Positions 1 through 7,874 of a DNA stretch of 39,146 bases are shown here, in pieces. A program made the translations under genes and the position numbers. The DNA comes from Actinomadura darangshiensis (GTDB lineage Bacteria > Actinomycetota > Actinomycetes > Streptosporangiales > Streptosporangiaceae): positions 1 to 39,146 of the forward strand of contig NZ_SMKY01000054.1 in assembly GCF_004349235.1 (NCBI RefSeq), read 5' to 3'. The notes beneath the pieces are model-generated. The model had not been told where the DNA came from and searched no databases. It worked only from the letters and a program-made list of their open reading frames with translations. Every line of letters starts with the position of its first letter. The first letter of the stretch is position 1.

Positions 1-726
1 ACCCCACACCCCGCGCGCCACCCAGGCGAGACCGCCCCAGACCCAGCGTCCAAGCCAGGCGAGGCCGAGCAGCGGTGGGCGCAGGACGTACCGCCACAGC
101 AGCACGGCGGGCAGGACGACGAGCACGCCGATCAGCAGGCCGATGCCCTGGAACAGCAGCCGGAAGCCGTCCCCAAGGGCACCGAGGAGCCAGGCGATCC
201 CGTGCCCGAGCGCCCGCAGCGGGCGGAGCAGGAGGAGCCCGGCCAGCCACCCGAGGCCGTGCCCGACCATGGCGAGGAACCGGCCGACCGGAGCGATCAG
301 ATAGCGGTGGACCCACCGGGCCAGCCGTCCGGTCCCGCGCCCGAACCAGCGCAGGAAACCGAGGATCACGACGACGGCGAGCCAGCGCAGCGGCCGCACG
401 ATGACGAGGTCGAACAGCGCGCCGATGCCGCGTGCGACTGCGGCCAGCAGCCGTCCGATCGGGGCGAGCGCCCAGCGGTACAGCGCGCGCCAGGCGCCGC
501 GCAGCATCCGGCCGATGAACCGGGCGAAGCGCCCGGGGGCCCGCATGAGAGCGTTCCACGCCGCCCGGACGCCGCGGCCCACCAGCACGGCCAGGTCCCA
601 GCCGAGGCGGAGCGGGACCACCACGATCAGCGCGATCACCCGCGCGGGGACGACGATCCACGCCGGCCCGGGGTGCGGCGGGGGTCGCTCCTTCGTGAGG
701 TCGACCGAGTCGTTTCCGGTGGTCAC
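1..726 (-). CDS. Partial Trp/Arg-rich multi-helix membrane protein (3' end outside window)
   Basis: Open reading frame on the minus strand running off the left edge, so the C-terminus is missing. I chose the GTG at 726 because AGGGAAGG lies 5 nt upstream; an in-frame ATG at 744 is possible but has no ribosome site. After a short polar Pro-rich N-terminus (about 25 residues) the protein alternates hydrophobic stretches (for example WIVVPARVIALIVVVPLRLG) with amphipathic Arg/Trp/Gly segments. Short units such as P(I/V)GR(L/F)L and RPLR(W/A)L recur, suggesting internal duplication. At least four or five membrane-associated helices are visible. I recognise no family. It could be a structural membrane protein or a membrane-remodelling factor; function is unknown. 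It is divergent from the lipoprotein gene at 921. Confidence 0.7.
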   Translation of the reverse strand, partial: MTTGNDSVDLTKERPPPHPGPAWIVVPARVIALIVVVPLRLGWDLAVLVGRGVRAAWNALMRAPGRFARFIGRMLRGAWRALYRWALAPIGRLLAAVARGIGALFDLVIVRPLRWLAVVVILGFLRWFGRGTGRLARWVHRYLIAPVGRFLAMVGHGLGWLAGLLLLRPLRALGHGIAWLLGALGDGFRLLFQGIGLLIGVLVVLPAVLLWRYVLRPPLLGLAWLGRWVWGGLAWVARGVWG

Positions 727-920
727 GTTCGCCTTCCCTGTCATTTGCCGCATGCATCCGACTCGGTGCGCGGGCGACCGGTTCCGGGAGGTTGAACCCG
801 GTCCGCGGCCATCACCGTACTGCTCGTCGATCCCGGGAGAGCGGTGCGGCGGCTCGACCTCGATCGACGTGCGGGACCTGGTCCGGAGCCGGGGCCCGAA
901 ACGACATGGAGGACGACGAC
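727..920. promoter_or_regulatory. Divergent intergenic region with imperfect inverted repeat
   Basis: Region between the minus-strand membrane protein and the lipoprotein gene, expected to carry both promoters. ACCGGTTC (777-784) and GAACCCGGT (794-802) form an inverted repeat with one bulged base. I see no convincing -35/-10 pair. GGAGGA at 908-913 is the ribosome site of the lipoprotein gene. Confidence 0.3.
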
Positions 921-1910
921 ATGAAATTCCCACGTTGGGCGATCCCCGCTGCGGCCGCCCTCACGGCGTCGGGACTCGTCCTGTCCGCGTGCGGGCAGGA
1001 GAAGGCCGGGGGGAGTCCGCAGAACGCCGCAGGCGCCCAGGCCCAGGCGCAGCCCCCGGCCGCGCCGGCCGTCCAGCCGAGCGTCCTGGAGGTCGCCAGC
1101 GTCACCAAGCTCGGCAAGGTCGTCACCGACGGCAAGGGCCTGACGCTGTACCGGTTCGACAACGACACCGCCCGCCCGCCCGCGTCCACCTGCGCTGAGG
1201 CGTGCGCCAAGGCGTGGCCGCCGGTCCAGGCCGGTGCGGGGAACACCGAGGTCAAGGGCGTCGACCAGTCGCTCGTCGGCAAGGTGAAGCGGCCGGACGG
1301 CACCTGGCAGGTCACGCTCGCCGGCTGGCCGCTGTACCGGTTCGCCAAGGACAAGAGCCCCGGTGACACGGAGGGGCAGGGCGTGGGCGGCACCTGGTAC
1401 GCGGCCACGCCGACCGGCAAGAAGGCGACCCCGGTCAAGCAGACGAACCGCTGGAAGGGCTGGACGGTCGTCAAGGCCGAACAGGACCCGAAGCTCGGCC
1501 TCATCCTGACCGATGGCAAGGGCATGACGCTCTACCGCTACGACAAGGACAAGAGCAAGCCGCCCACGACGAACTGCTTCGGCTCGTGCAAGAAGGCATG
1601 GCCGCCGGCCACCTTCGAGGGCTGGAAGCACCTCAAGCTCGAAGGCGTCTCGAAGAAGGTCGTCAACTTCATCGAGCGCAAGGACGACGGCAAGTGCCAG
1701 CTCACCATCAACGGCTGGCCCATGTACTACTACGAGAAGGACAAGCAGCCCGGCGACACGACGGGCCAGGGCGTCGGCGGCGTCTGGTGGGCCACCACCC
1801 CCACCGGCGCGAAGGCCGCCGGCACCGGCTCCGCCGCCGGAACAGGCACCGGAACGGGCACCGGCACCGGCACCGGCGACGGCGGCTACGGCGCAGGCGG
1901 CGGCTACTAG
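921..1910 (+). CDS. Secreted-repeat lipoprotein with Yx(FWY)xxD motifs (COG4315 / PF03640-like)
   Basis: 329 aa. The ATG at 921 is chosen because GGAGGA lies 7 nt upstream and the protein then begins with a lipoprotein signal: basic MKFPR, a hydrophobic core, and lipobox LSAC with Cys24 as the expected lipidated residue. A low-complexity Ala/Gln/Pro linker is followed by two tandem copies of a ~110-residue unit (about 57-170 and 180-300). Each contains LTDGKG-type loops, LYR(F/Y)D(N/K)D, a KAWPP motif near Cys residues, and GD.(E/T)GQGVGG.W. These are the hallmarks of the predicted lipoprotein family with the Yx(FWY)xxD motif. The C-terminus is a Gly-Thr repeat ending GGYGAGGGY, encoded by a GGCACC-like hexanucleotide repeat around 1845-1880. 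It should be anchored on the outer face of the membrane; no biochemical role is established. The next gene is 288 bp away, beyond two hairpins. Confidence 0.9.
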   Translation: MKFPRWAIPAAAALTASGLVLSACGQEKAGGSPQNAAGAQAQAQPPAAPAVQPSVLEVASVTKLGKVVTDGKGLTLYRFDNDTARPPASTCAEACAKAWPPVQAGAGNTEVKGVDQSLVGKVKRPDGTWQVTLAGWPLYRFAKDKSPGDTEGQGVGGTWYAATPTGKKATPVKQTNRWKGWTVVKAEQDPKLGLILTDGKGMTLYRYDKDKSKPPTTNCFGSCKKAWPPATFEGWKHLKLEGVSKKVVNFIERKDDGKCQLTINGWPMYYYEKDKQPGDTTGQGVGGVWWATTPTGAKAAGTGSAAGTGTGTGTGTGTGDGGYGAGGGY

Positions 1911-1937
1911 GCGGCGCCATCGCGCCGCCCCACAGGC

Positions 1938-1991
1938 GAAGGCGCGGAGGTCTCGCGGGTCGGTCGGGGTCCGCGATCCCTCCGCGCCTTC
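1938..1991 (+). terminator. Rho-independent-type hairpin after the lipoprotein gene
   Basis: GAAGGCGCGGAGG (1938-1950) pairs perfectly with CCTCCGCGCCTTC (1979-1991), a 13-bp stem. Inside the loop CGCGG and CCGCG can pair further. It starts 27 nt after the lipoprotein stop codon. There is no long U-tract, as is usual in high-GC actinobacteria. Confidence 0.7.
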
Positions 1992-1993
1992 TT

Positions 1994-2017
1994 CACGTCC
2001 GCCGCCCGGCGGACGTG
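1994..2017. repeat. Second, near-continuous 24-bp inverted repeat
   Basis: CACGTCCGCCG (1994-2004) and CGGCGGACGTG (2007-2017) are perfect inverted arms separated by 2 nt. It directly follows the first hairpin, so the two may act as a tandem terminator insulating the sugar-transport operon. It could instead be a protein-binding site. Confidence 0.55.
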
Positions 2018-2198
2018 TTGCGCCACGACCCTGCCGGGGGCCGAGTTGCTTGTGTTGCCGGTGGGGCGGGCTTTGCATTCCGATTACTCTTTGGATCTCG
2101 ACAGTCACCCGATCCGATGATCGAATGGGGGTCCGTCCCGCCGTGGGTGCGGCCCGGCGAAGTGCCCGCAGCCCGGTGGGGAGGCTTCGGGAGGCCCC
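2018..2198 (+). promoter_or_regulatory. Leader region of the sugar ABC transporter operon
   Basis: This 181-bp stretch should carry the operon promoter. It contains an AT-richer patch (about 2070-2098) but I cannot name a confident -35/-10 pair. GATCCGATGATCGAAT near 2112-2127 is weakly symmetrical and could be an operator. GGGAGG at 2189-2194 precedes the ATG at 2199. Confidence 0.3.
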
Positions 2199-3560
2199 AT
2201 GGTCGAGCGAGTCGGACGAGCGAGAGAGCCGGGACGGGCCCGGTGGCGGGGCGGGGGCACCGGGCGGCACGGACCGCCGGGGAAAGTGCGGGGCGCGGTC
2301 GCGCTGGCGCTGATGGCCGGGGGGCTCACCGCCTGCGGAGGCGGCGGCGGGACGCCGAAACTCACCTGGTACATCAACCCTGACAGCGGCGGGCAGGCGG
2401 CCATCGCGAAGTCGTGCACGCAGGCGGCGGGCGGCAAGTACCGGATCGAGACGTCGCTGCTGCCCAGCGACGCGACCGCGCAGCGCGAGCAGCTGATCAG
2501 GCGGCTCGCGGCCAAGGACTCCGGGCTCGACCTGATGAGCCTGGACCCCGTGTTCGTGGCCGAAGCCGCCAACGCCGGGTTCCTGCGCCCGTTCGCCAAG
2601 GGCGAGGCCGCGCCGCTGACGGAGGGCGTGTTCGACACGGCGGTGCAGAGCTCGATGTGGGAGGGCAAGCTCTACGCGGCGCCGTTCTGGGCCAACACGC
2701 AGCTGCTCTGGTACCGCAAGTCGGTGGCGAAGAAGGCGGGCATCGACCCGGCGGCGCCCGGCTTCACCTGGGACAAGCTGCTCGACGCGGCGAACCGCAC
2801 CAACACCACGATCGGTGTGCAGGGCAACCGGTACGAGGGCTACATGGTGTGGATCAACGCGCTGATCGCGTCGGCGGGCGGCCGGATCATCAGCGACGCC
2901 GAGAAGGGGGACGAGGCGAGCATCGACATCGACTCGCCGGCCGCCGAGCAGGCGGCGTCGATCATCTCCAGGCTGGCGCGGTCGTCCGCGGCGAGCCCGA
3001 CGCTGTCCACCGACATCGAGGAGCAGTCGCGCGCGACGATCAACGGGCCGCGCGGCGGGTTCCTGCTCAACTGGGGCTACGTGTGGCGGGCCGAGAAGGG
3101 CGACGCCGAGGCCGGTGCGATCGACAAGAGCATCATCGGCGACCTCGGATGGGCCCGGTACCCGCGGGTGAACCCGCAGCAGGAGAGCAAGCCCCCGTTC
3201 GGCGGCATCGAGATCGGGATCGGCGCGTACGGCAAGCACCGCGACGACCTGGCGGTCGAGGCCGTCCGCTGCATCACCTCGGCGGCGAACATGAAGCGGT
3301 ACATGCTCGACGAGGGCAACGTCGCCGCGCGGCCTGCGATCTTCGACGATCCCGACATCCTCAAGGAGTTCCCGATGGCCCCGCTGATGCGGGACTCCAT
3401 CGCCACGGCGGGCCCGCGTCCGGCCACGCCCTACTACGCGGACGTGTCCGGGGCCATCCAGAACCGGTGGCACCCGCCGGCGTCGGTGAACCCGAACACG
3501 ACACCGCGCAAGTCCGCCGAGTTCATCCGCGAGGTCCTGCAAGGCAAGGCCCTGCTCTAA
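2199..3560 (+). CDS. lpqY: Sugar ABC transporter substrate-binding lipoprotein (LpqY-like)
   Basis: 453 aa. Solute-binding component that would capture an oligosaccharide outside the cell for the permeases encoded just downstream. The ATG at 2199 has GGGAGG 4 nt upstream and gives an unusually long, Arg-rich n-region before the hydrophobic segment and lipobox LTAC (Cys46). A GTG at 2286 would give a shorter signal but has no well-spaced ribosome site. The mature part shows the family 1 extracellular solute-binding layout: LTWYINP first strand, LDLMSLDPVFVAE, a GKLYAAPFWANTQLLWYRK hinge region and FLLNWGYVW. The order binding protein-permease-permease-ATPase matches lpqY-sugABC, the mycobacterial trehalose importer. 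Trehalose as substrate is inference; maltose-type sugars are equally possible. First gene of a five-gene operon, 12 bp before the first permease. Confidence 0.85.
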   Translation: MVERVGRAREPGRARWRGGGTGRHGPPGKVRGAVALALMAGGLTACGGGGGTPKLTWYINPDSGGQAAIAKSCTQAAGGKYRIETSLLPSDATAQREQLIRRLAAKDSGLDLMSLDPVFVAEAANAGFLRPFAKGEAAPLTEGVFDTAVQSSMWEGKLYAAPFWANTQLLWYRKSVAKKAGIDPAAPGFTWDKLLDAANRTNTTIGVQGNRYEGYMVWINALIASAGGRIISDAEKGDEASIDIDSPAAEQAASIISRLARSSAASPTLSTDIEEQSRATINGPRGGFLLNWGYVWRAEKGDAEAGAIDKSIIGDLGWARYPRVNPQQESKPPFGGIEIGIGAYGKHRDDLAVEAVRCITSAANMKRYMLDEGNVAARPAIFDDPDILKEFPMAPLMRDSIATAGPRPATPYYADVSGAIQNRWHPPASVNPNTTPRKSAEFIREVLQGKALL

Positions 3561-3572
3561 CGGAGGTGTCGG

Positions 3573-4508
3573 ATGACGTCCGCAGATACGGCGCTCAAGC
3601 GTCCCGCCGGCGCCCCCGCCAAGGCGGAGATCTCCGATCGCGGCCGGGCCGAGCGCAGGCTGGGGCTGCTGCTGTCGGCGCCCGCCGTGATCGTGATGCT
3701 GCTGGTCACCGCGTATCCGCTGATCAACGCCGTGTACCAGTCGCTGTTCAGCTACCGGCTCACCGCGCCGGACGACCGGCGTTTCGTCGGGCTGGGCAAC
3801 TACGGGACCGCGCTGTCTGACCCGCTGTTCTGGCAGACGGTGGTCACCACCCTGATCATCACCGTGGTCACGGTCGGCGTGGAGCTGGTCATCGGCTTCG
3901 CACTGGCCATGGTGATGCACCGGGCCGTGTTCGGGCGGCGGACGGTGCGGACCGCGATCCTGCTGCCCTACGGCATCGTCACGGTCATCTCCGCGTTCGC
4001 CTGGAAGTACGCGTTCGACGTCCAGTCGGGGTTCGTCAACTCCTGGTTCGGGCTCGGCGACTTCGCCTGGTTCTCCGACCGCTGGGCCGCGACGTTCGTG
4101 ATCATCCTGTCGGAGATCTGGAAGACGACGCCGTTCGTGTCGCTGCTGCTGCTCGCCGGGCTGGCGCAGGTGCCGCGCGACCTCGGCGAGGCCGCGACGG
4201 TGGACGGCGCGACGGCGTGGCAGCGGCTGAAGCGGGTCACGATCCCGAACATGAAGGCCGCGATCCTCGTCGCGGTGCTGTTCCGGACGCTGGACGCGTG
4301 GCGGATCTTCGACAACGTCTTCATCATGACGTCCGGCCAGGAGAAGACGCAGGTGCTGTCGTTCCTCACCTACCAGCAGATCATCACGCGGACGGAGCTC
4401 GGCCTCGGCAACGCGGTCGGCGTGCTGCTGTTCCTGTCGGTGGTGCTGATCGCGGCCGTGTTCATCAAGGGGTTCCGGGTGGACCTGTCCCAAGTGCGAG
4501 GTGACTGA
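3573..4508 (+). CDS. sugA: Sugar ABC transporter permease, MalF/SugA type
   Basis: 311 aa inner-membrane permease. The start has CGGAGG 8-9 nt upstream. A charged cytosolic N-terminus (about 30 residues) precedes six predicted membrane helices, the first around LLLSAPAVIVMLLVTAYPLI. The cytoplasmic EAA loop that docks on the ATPase is visible as DLGEAATVDGATAWQRLKRV near residue 210. Size and layout fit binding-protein-dependent sugar permeases of the MalF/UgpA class. The stop codon overlaps the next start by 1 nt (TGATG), so the two permeases are probably translated together and form a heterodimer. The sugA name rests on gene order and similarity of type, not on substrate evidence. Confidence 0.88.
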   Translation: MTSADTALKRPAGAPAKAEISDRGRAERRLGLLLSAPAVIVMLLVTAYPLINAVYQSLFSYRLTAPDDRRFVGLGNYGTALSDPLFWQTVVTTLIITVVTVGVELVIGFALAMVMHRAVFGRRTVRTAILLPYGIVTVISAFAWKYAFDVQSGFVNSWFGLGDFAWFSDRWAATFVIILSEIWKTTPFVSLLLLAGLAQVPRDLGEAATVDGATAWQRLKRVTIPNMKAAILVAVLFRTLDAWRIFDNVFIMTSGQEKTQVLSFLTYQQIITRTELGLGNAVGVLLFLSVVLIAAVFIKGFRVDLSQVRGD

Positions 4509-5338
4509 TGGAGTCGGCACGCTCTAAATCGCTGTGGATCGCGGCCTCGCTGCTGATCCTGGTGTGGACGGCGTTCCCGATCCTGTGGATCGTGATGCTG
4601 TCGTTCAAGACGCCCAGCGAGGTCGGCAACGTCCAGGGCTTCTTCCCGAAGGACTGGACGTGGGAGAACTACGAGACGGTCTTCAAGACCGACCTGTTCA
4701 CCTCGGCGCTGATCAACTCGATCGGCATCTCGCTGATCGCCACGCTCATCGGGGTGGTGTTCGCGACGCTCGTCGCGTACGCGATCGCCCGGCTGGAGTT
4801 CCCCGGCAAGAAGATCATCCTGTCGTTCGCGCTGGCCATCGCGATGTTCCCGGTCGTGTCGCTGGTCGGGCCGCTGTTCGACCTGTGGCGCAACATCGGC
4901 CTGTACGACACCTGGCCGGGCCTGATCATCCCCTACATCTCGTTCGCGTTGCCGCTCGCCATCTGGACGCTGTCGGCGTTCTTCCGCGAGATCCCGTGGG
5001 AGATGGAGCAGGCCGCACAGGTGGACGGGGCCACGAACTGGCAGGCGTTCCGCAAGGTGATCGTCCCGCTGGCGGCGCCCGGCGTGTTCACGGCGGCGAT
5101 CCTGACCTTCTTCTTCTGCTGGAACGACTTCGTCTTCGGGATCTCGCTGACGTCCACCGACAACGCCCGGCCGGTGCCGGCGGCGCTGGCGTTCTTCACC
5201 GGGGAGTCGTACTTCGAGCAGCCGACGACCGCGATCTGTGCCGCCGCCGTGGTGGTCACCGTCCCGGTCGTGATCATCGTCCTGGCGTTCCAGCGCCGCA
5301 TCGTGGCCGGGCTGACGTCCGGCGCCGTCAAGGGCTGA
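4508..5338 (+). CDS. sugB: Sugar ABC transporter permease, MalG/SugB type
   Basis: 276 aa second permease. The ATG shares a base with the preceding stop codon. Six membrane helices are expected; the first is near residues 8-30 (LWIAASLLILVWTAFPILWI). The EAA docking loop reads EMEQAAQVDGATNWQAFRKV, in the C-terminal half as expected for MalG-like proteins. It ends 9 nt before the ATPase gene. Paired with the product at 3573-4508 it would form the membrane channel. The partner ATPase is encoded next door, so this importer appears self-contained, unlike many actinobacterial sugar importers that share one distant MsiK ATPase. Confidence 0.88.
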   Translation: MESARSKSLWIAASLLILVWTAFPILWIVMLSFKTPSEVGNVQGFFPKDWTWENYETVFKTDLFTSALINSIGISLIATLIGVVFATLVAYAIARLEFPGKKIILSFALAIAMFPVVSLVGPLFDLWRNIGLYDTWPGLIIPYISFALPLAIWTLSAFFREIPWEMEQAAQVDGATNWQAFRKVIVPLAAPGVFTAAILTFFFCWNDFVFGISLTSTDNARPVPAALAFFTGESYFEQPTTAICAAAVVVTVPVVIIVLAFQRRIVAGLTSGAVKG

Positions 5339-5347
5339 GGAGCAACC

Positions 5348-6622
5348 ATGGCCGCCATCACCATGAAGAACATCGTCAAGCAGTACGGCGACGGCTTCCC
5401 GGCCGTGAACGACGTGTCGCTGGACGTCCAGGACGGCGAGTTCATGATCCTCGTCGGGCCGTCCGGCTGCGGGAAGTCGACGCTGCTGCGGATGATCGTC
5501 GGGCTGGAGGACATCACGGCCGGCGAGATGGTCATCGGCGACAGGGTCGTCAACAAGGTCGCGCCTCGCGAGCGGAACCTGTCGATGGTGTTCCAGAACT
5601 ACGCGCTCTACCCGCACCTCACCGTCTACGAGAACATCGCGTTCCCGCTGCGGCTCGCCAAAACGTCGAACGAGGAGGTGCAGCGCCGCGTCAACCAGAC
5701 CGCCGAGCTGCTGGAGCTGACCGAGCATCTGGAGCGCAAGCCGGCGAACCTGTCGGGCGGGCAGCGGCAGCGGGTCGCGATGGGGCGCGCGATCGTCCGG
5801 CAGGCGGACGCGTTCCTGTTCGACGAGCCGCTGTCGAACCTGGACGCGAAACTGCGCGGGCAGATGCGCACCGAGATCTCCCGGCTGCAGCGCCGGCTCG
5901 GCGTCACGACCGTTTACGTCACGCACGACCAGACGGAGGCGATGACGCTCGGCGACCGGGTCGCGGTGCTGCGCAGGGGCGTTCTGCAGCAGGTCGGAAG
6001 CCCGCGCGAACTGTACGAGGAGCCCGTCAACCTGTTCGTCGCGGGATTCATCGGCTCACCGTCGATGAACTTCCTGCCGGCGTCGGTGGACGGTTCGTTC
6101 CTCGAAACGCCGCTCGGCCGTTTCGAACTGCGCGACGAGCGGAAGATCGAGGCGGTCGGTGACCGTTCGGTCGTGCTCGTCGGCATCCGCCCGGAGCATT
6201 TCGAGGACGTCTCGCTCGTCGGCGAGGAGAAGAAGGCGCGGGGCAGCATCGTCCGCGCCCAGGTGGACGTCACGGAATGGCTGGGCAACGAGCTGTACGC
6301 CTATGTCCCGTACGAGGCGCCCGAGGATCTGGCCGCCCAGTTGCGCGACCTCTCCCGGGAGCTCGACAGCGACCAGCTGCGCACCCAGGCCGTCGTGGCG
6401 CTGGACGCGGCGAGCCTGATCTCGCCGGGACGCGAGGCCGAGCTGTGGATCGACACGACGAAGGTCCACATCTTCGACCCGGCCACCGGCGACAACCTCA
6501 CGCGGGACGAGGAGCGCGTCGAGCAGCTCGGCCGCATGGCCGAGGATTCGCGGGCCGCCCAGCGCGAGGCGCAGCGCGGCCCGGCGGACGACGAGACCGG
6601 GGCGTCGGTGGCGGAATCGTGA
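5348..6622 (+). CDS. sugC: Sugar ABC transporter ATP-binding protein, MalK/UgpC/SugC type
   Basis: 424 aa cytosolic ATPase powering the importer. GAGGAG lies 6 nt before the ATG. Walker A GPSGCGKST is at 37-45, the Q-loop in VFQNYALYPH near 83, signature LSGGQRQR at 135-142, Walker B FLFDEP at 156-161, and the switch His in THD at 193. The C-terminal TOBE/regulatory region (about 240-380) is of the UgpC/SugC type with WLGNELYAYVPYEAP and LWIDTTKVHIFDP. A ~40-residue acidic, Ala/Arg-rich tail follows the usual end of the domain and is probably unstructured. The stop codon is 4 nt before the next gene, so the DUF4032 gene is very likely in the same transcript. Confidence 0.92.
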   Translation: MAAITMKNIVKQYGDGFPAVNDVSLDVQDGEFMILVGPSGCGKSTLLRMIVGLEDITAGEMVIGDRVVNKVAPRERNLSMVFQNYALYPHLTVYENIAFPLRLAKTSNEEVQRRVNQTAELLELTEHLERKPANLSGGQRQRVAMGRAIVRQADAFLFDEPLSNLDAKLRGQMRTEISRLQRRLGVTTVYVTHDQTEAMTLGDRVAVLRRGVLQQVGSPRELYEEPVNLFVAGFIGSPSMNFLPASVDGSFLETPLGRFELRDERKIEAVGDRSVVLVGIRPEHFEDVSLVGEEKKARGSIVRAQVDVTEWLGNELYAYVPYEAPEDLAAQLRDLSRELDSDQLRTQAVVALDAASLISPGREAELWIDTTKVHIFDPATGDNLTRDEERVEQLGRMAEDSRAAQREAQRGPADDETGASVAES

Positions 6623-6626
6623 GCTG

Positions 6627-7859
6627 ATGCATTTCGTCTTCACCCCGCCCGGGGAGTCGGCGGCCGGTCTGCTCGACCTGCCGTGGACGGAGCCGCTCGA
6701 AGAATGGGACGACGAGCGGCTCGTGGAGATCCGGCAGCGCGGCCTTTCCCGGCACACGGTCAGGTTCGTCGCCGAAGGCGGAGCCGTGTACGCGATGAAG
6801 GAGCTGGACGCGCGGCTGGCGCGCCGCGAGTACCGGCTGCTGCGGCGCCTTCGCGAACTGGGCCTGCCCGCCGTCGAGGTCATCGGCGTGGTCGTCGACC
6901 GCGCCGGCCTCGACGCCATTCTCGTGACGCGTTTCCTGGACCATTCCTCGTCGTATCGGTCCCTGTTCGCCAACGCGCGCTACTCTCACCCCACGGACCG
7001 GTTGCTGGACGCGCTGGTGGAACTGCTCGTCCGGCTTCACCTGGCGGGTTTCATGTGGGGCGACTGCTCGCTGTCGAACGTCCTGTTCCGGATGGACGCG
7101 GGCGCGTTCGCCGCCTATCTCGTGGACGCCGAGACGGCCGAGCTGCACCCGTCCCTCAGCGAGGGGCAGCGCGGCTACGACGTCTCCCTCGCCCGCGAGC
7201 GGATCGCCGGCGAGCTGTTCGACCTGTCGGCCGCGGGCACCCTGCCCTCCGGCGTCGACCCGATCGACGTGGCCGACGACACCGTCCGCCGCTACCGGGC
7301 CTTGTGGGACGAACTGACCCGCGAGGAGATCCTGCACCCCGACGACCAGCGCTACCGCATCGCCGAACGCCTCCGCCGCATCAACTCCCTCGGCTTCGAC
7401 GTGGACGAAGTGGAGCTGGTGGACGCCGGATCGTCGGGGGCGCGGCTTCGTGTGCGCACGCGCGTGGCGGAGCCGGGCCACCACCGGCGCATCCTGATGG
7501 CCCGCACCGGGCTGGACGCCCAGGAGAACCAGGCCCGCCGCCTCCTCAACGACATCGCCGGCTACCGCGGCCATCTGGAACGCGTGCGCGGCGGGCCGGT
7601 CCCCGAGGTCGTCGCGTCGAACACGTGGCTGGCCGAGGTGTACGAGCCGGTCATCGACGCGGTCCCGCCCGGCCTGCGCGACCGCCTCGACGACGTCGAG
7701 CTGTTCCACGAGGTGCTGGAACACCGCTGGTTCCTGTCGGAGAAGTCGGGACGGGACGTCGGGACGTCGGCCGCGGCCCGCGACTACTTCGCGTCCGTCC
7801 TGCCCACCGTCCCCGAGGACCTGACGCAGACGGGCCGTCGCCCTGACCCGCCGAGCTGA
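6627..7859 (+). CDS. DUF4032-type protein with kinase-fold catalytic motifs
   Basis: 410 aa, fifth gene of the sugar-transport operon. The ATG lies 4 nt after the ATPase stop with only a weak ribosome site, suggesting translational coupling. The N-terminal ~220 residues resemble lipopolysaccharide-kinase/APH-like folds: Lys58 in YAMKEL, Glu68 in REYRLL, a catalytic-loop-like WGDCSLSNVLF (Asp146, Asn151), and Asp167 in LVDAET in the metal-binding position. With Lys, Glu, Asp, Asn and Asp all present, phosphotransfer is plausible. The C-terminal half (about 255-400) is the part I associate with DUF4032. Known function: none that I can name. Position in the operon suggests a role tied to the imported sugar or to control of the transporter; both are inference. 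Confidence 0.8.
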   Translation: MHFVFTPPGESAAGLLDLPWTEPLEEWDDERLVEIRQRGLSRHTVRFVAEGGAVYAMKELDARLARREYRLLRRLRELGLPAVEVIGVVVDRAGLDAILVTRFLDHSSSYRSLFANARYSHPTDRLLDALVELLVRLHLAGFMWGDCSLSNVLFRMDAGAFAAYLVDAETAELHPSLSEGQRGYDVSLARERIAGELFDLSAAGTLPSGVDPIDVADDTVRRYRALWDELTREEILHPDDQRYRIAERLRRINSLGFDVDEVELVDAGSSGARLRVRTRVAEPGHHRRILMARTGLDAQENQARRLLNDIAGYRGHLERVRGGPVPEVVASNTWLAEVYEPVIDAVPPGLRDRLDDVELFHEVLEHRWFLSEKSGRDVGTSAAARDYFASVLPTVPEDLTQTGRRPDPPS

Positions 7860-7874
7860 TCGCCCTGCACGGGG

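Noticed and set aside
777..802. Imperfect inverted repeat as a firm operator
   Set aside because: One arm has an extra base and no adjacent regulator gene exists; kept only as a comment in the intergenic entry.
792..920. Earlier start for the lipoprotein
   Set aside because: It would bury the signal peptide 43 residues inside the protein. ATG 921 has GGAGGA and starts a perfect lipobox signal.
1845..1880. Short repeat as a CRISPR or satellite array
   Set aside because: It is in-frame GGCACC-like coding repetition for Gly-Thr in the lipoprotein tail, without spacers.
741..4520. 1259-codon open frame on the minus strand opposite the lipoprotein and sugar-transport genes
   Set aside because: Arg/Pro/Gly/His-rich, low-complexity translation typical of an antisense frame in high-GC DNA. 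The + strand genes have clear domains, ribosome sites and operon spacing.
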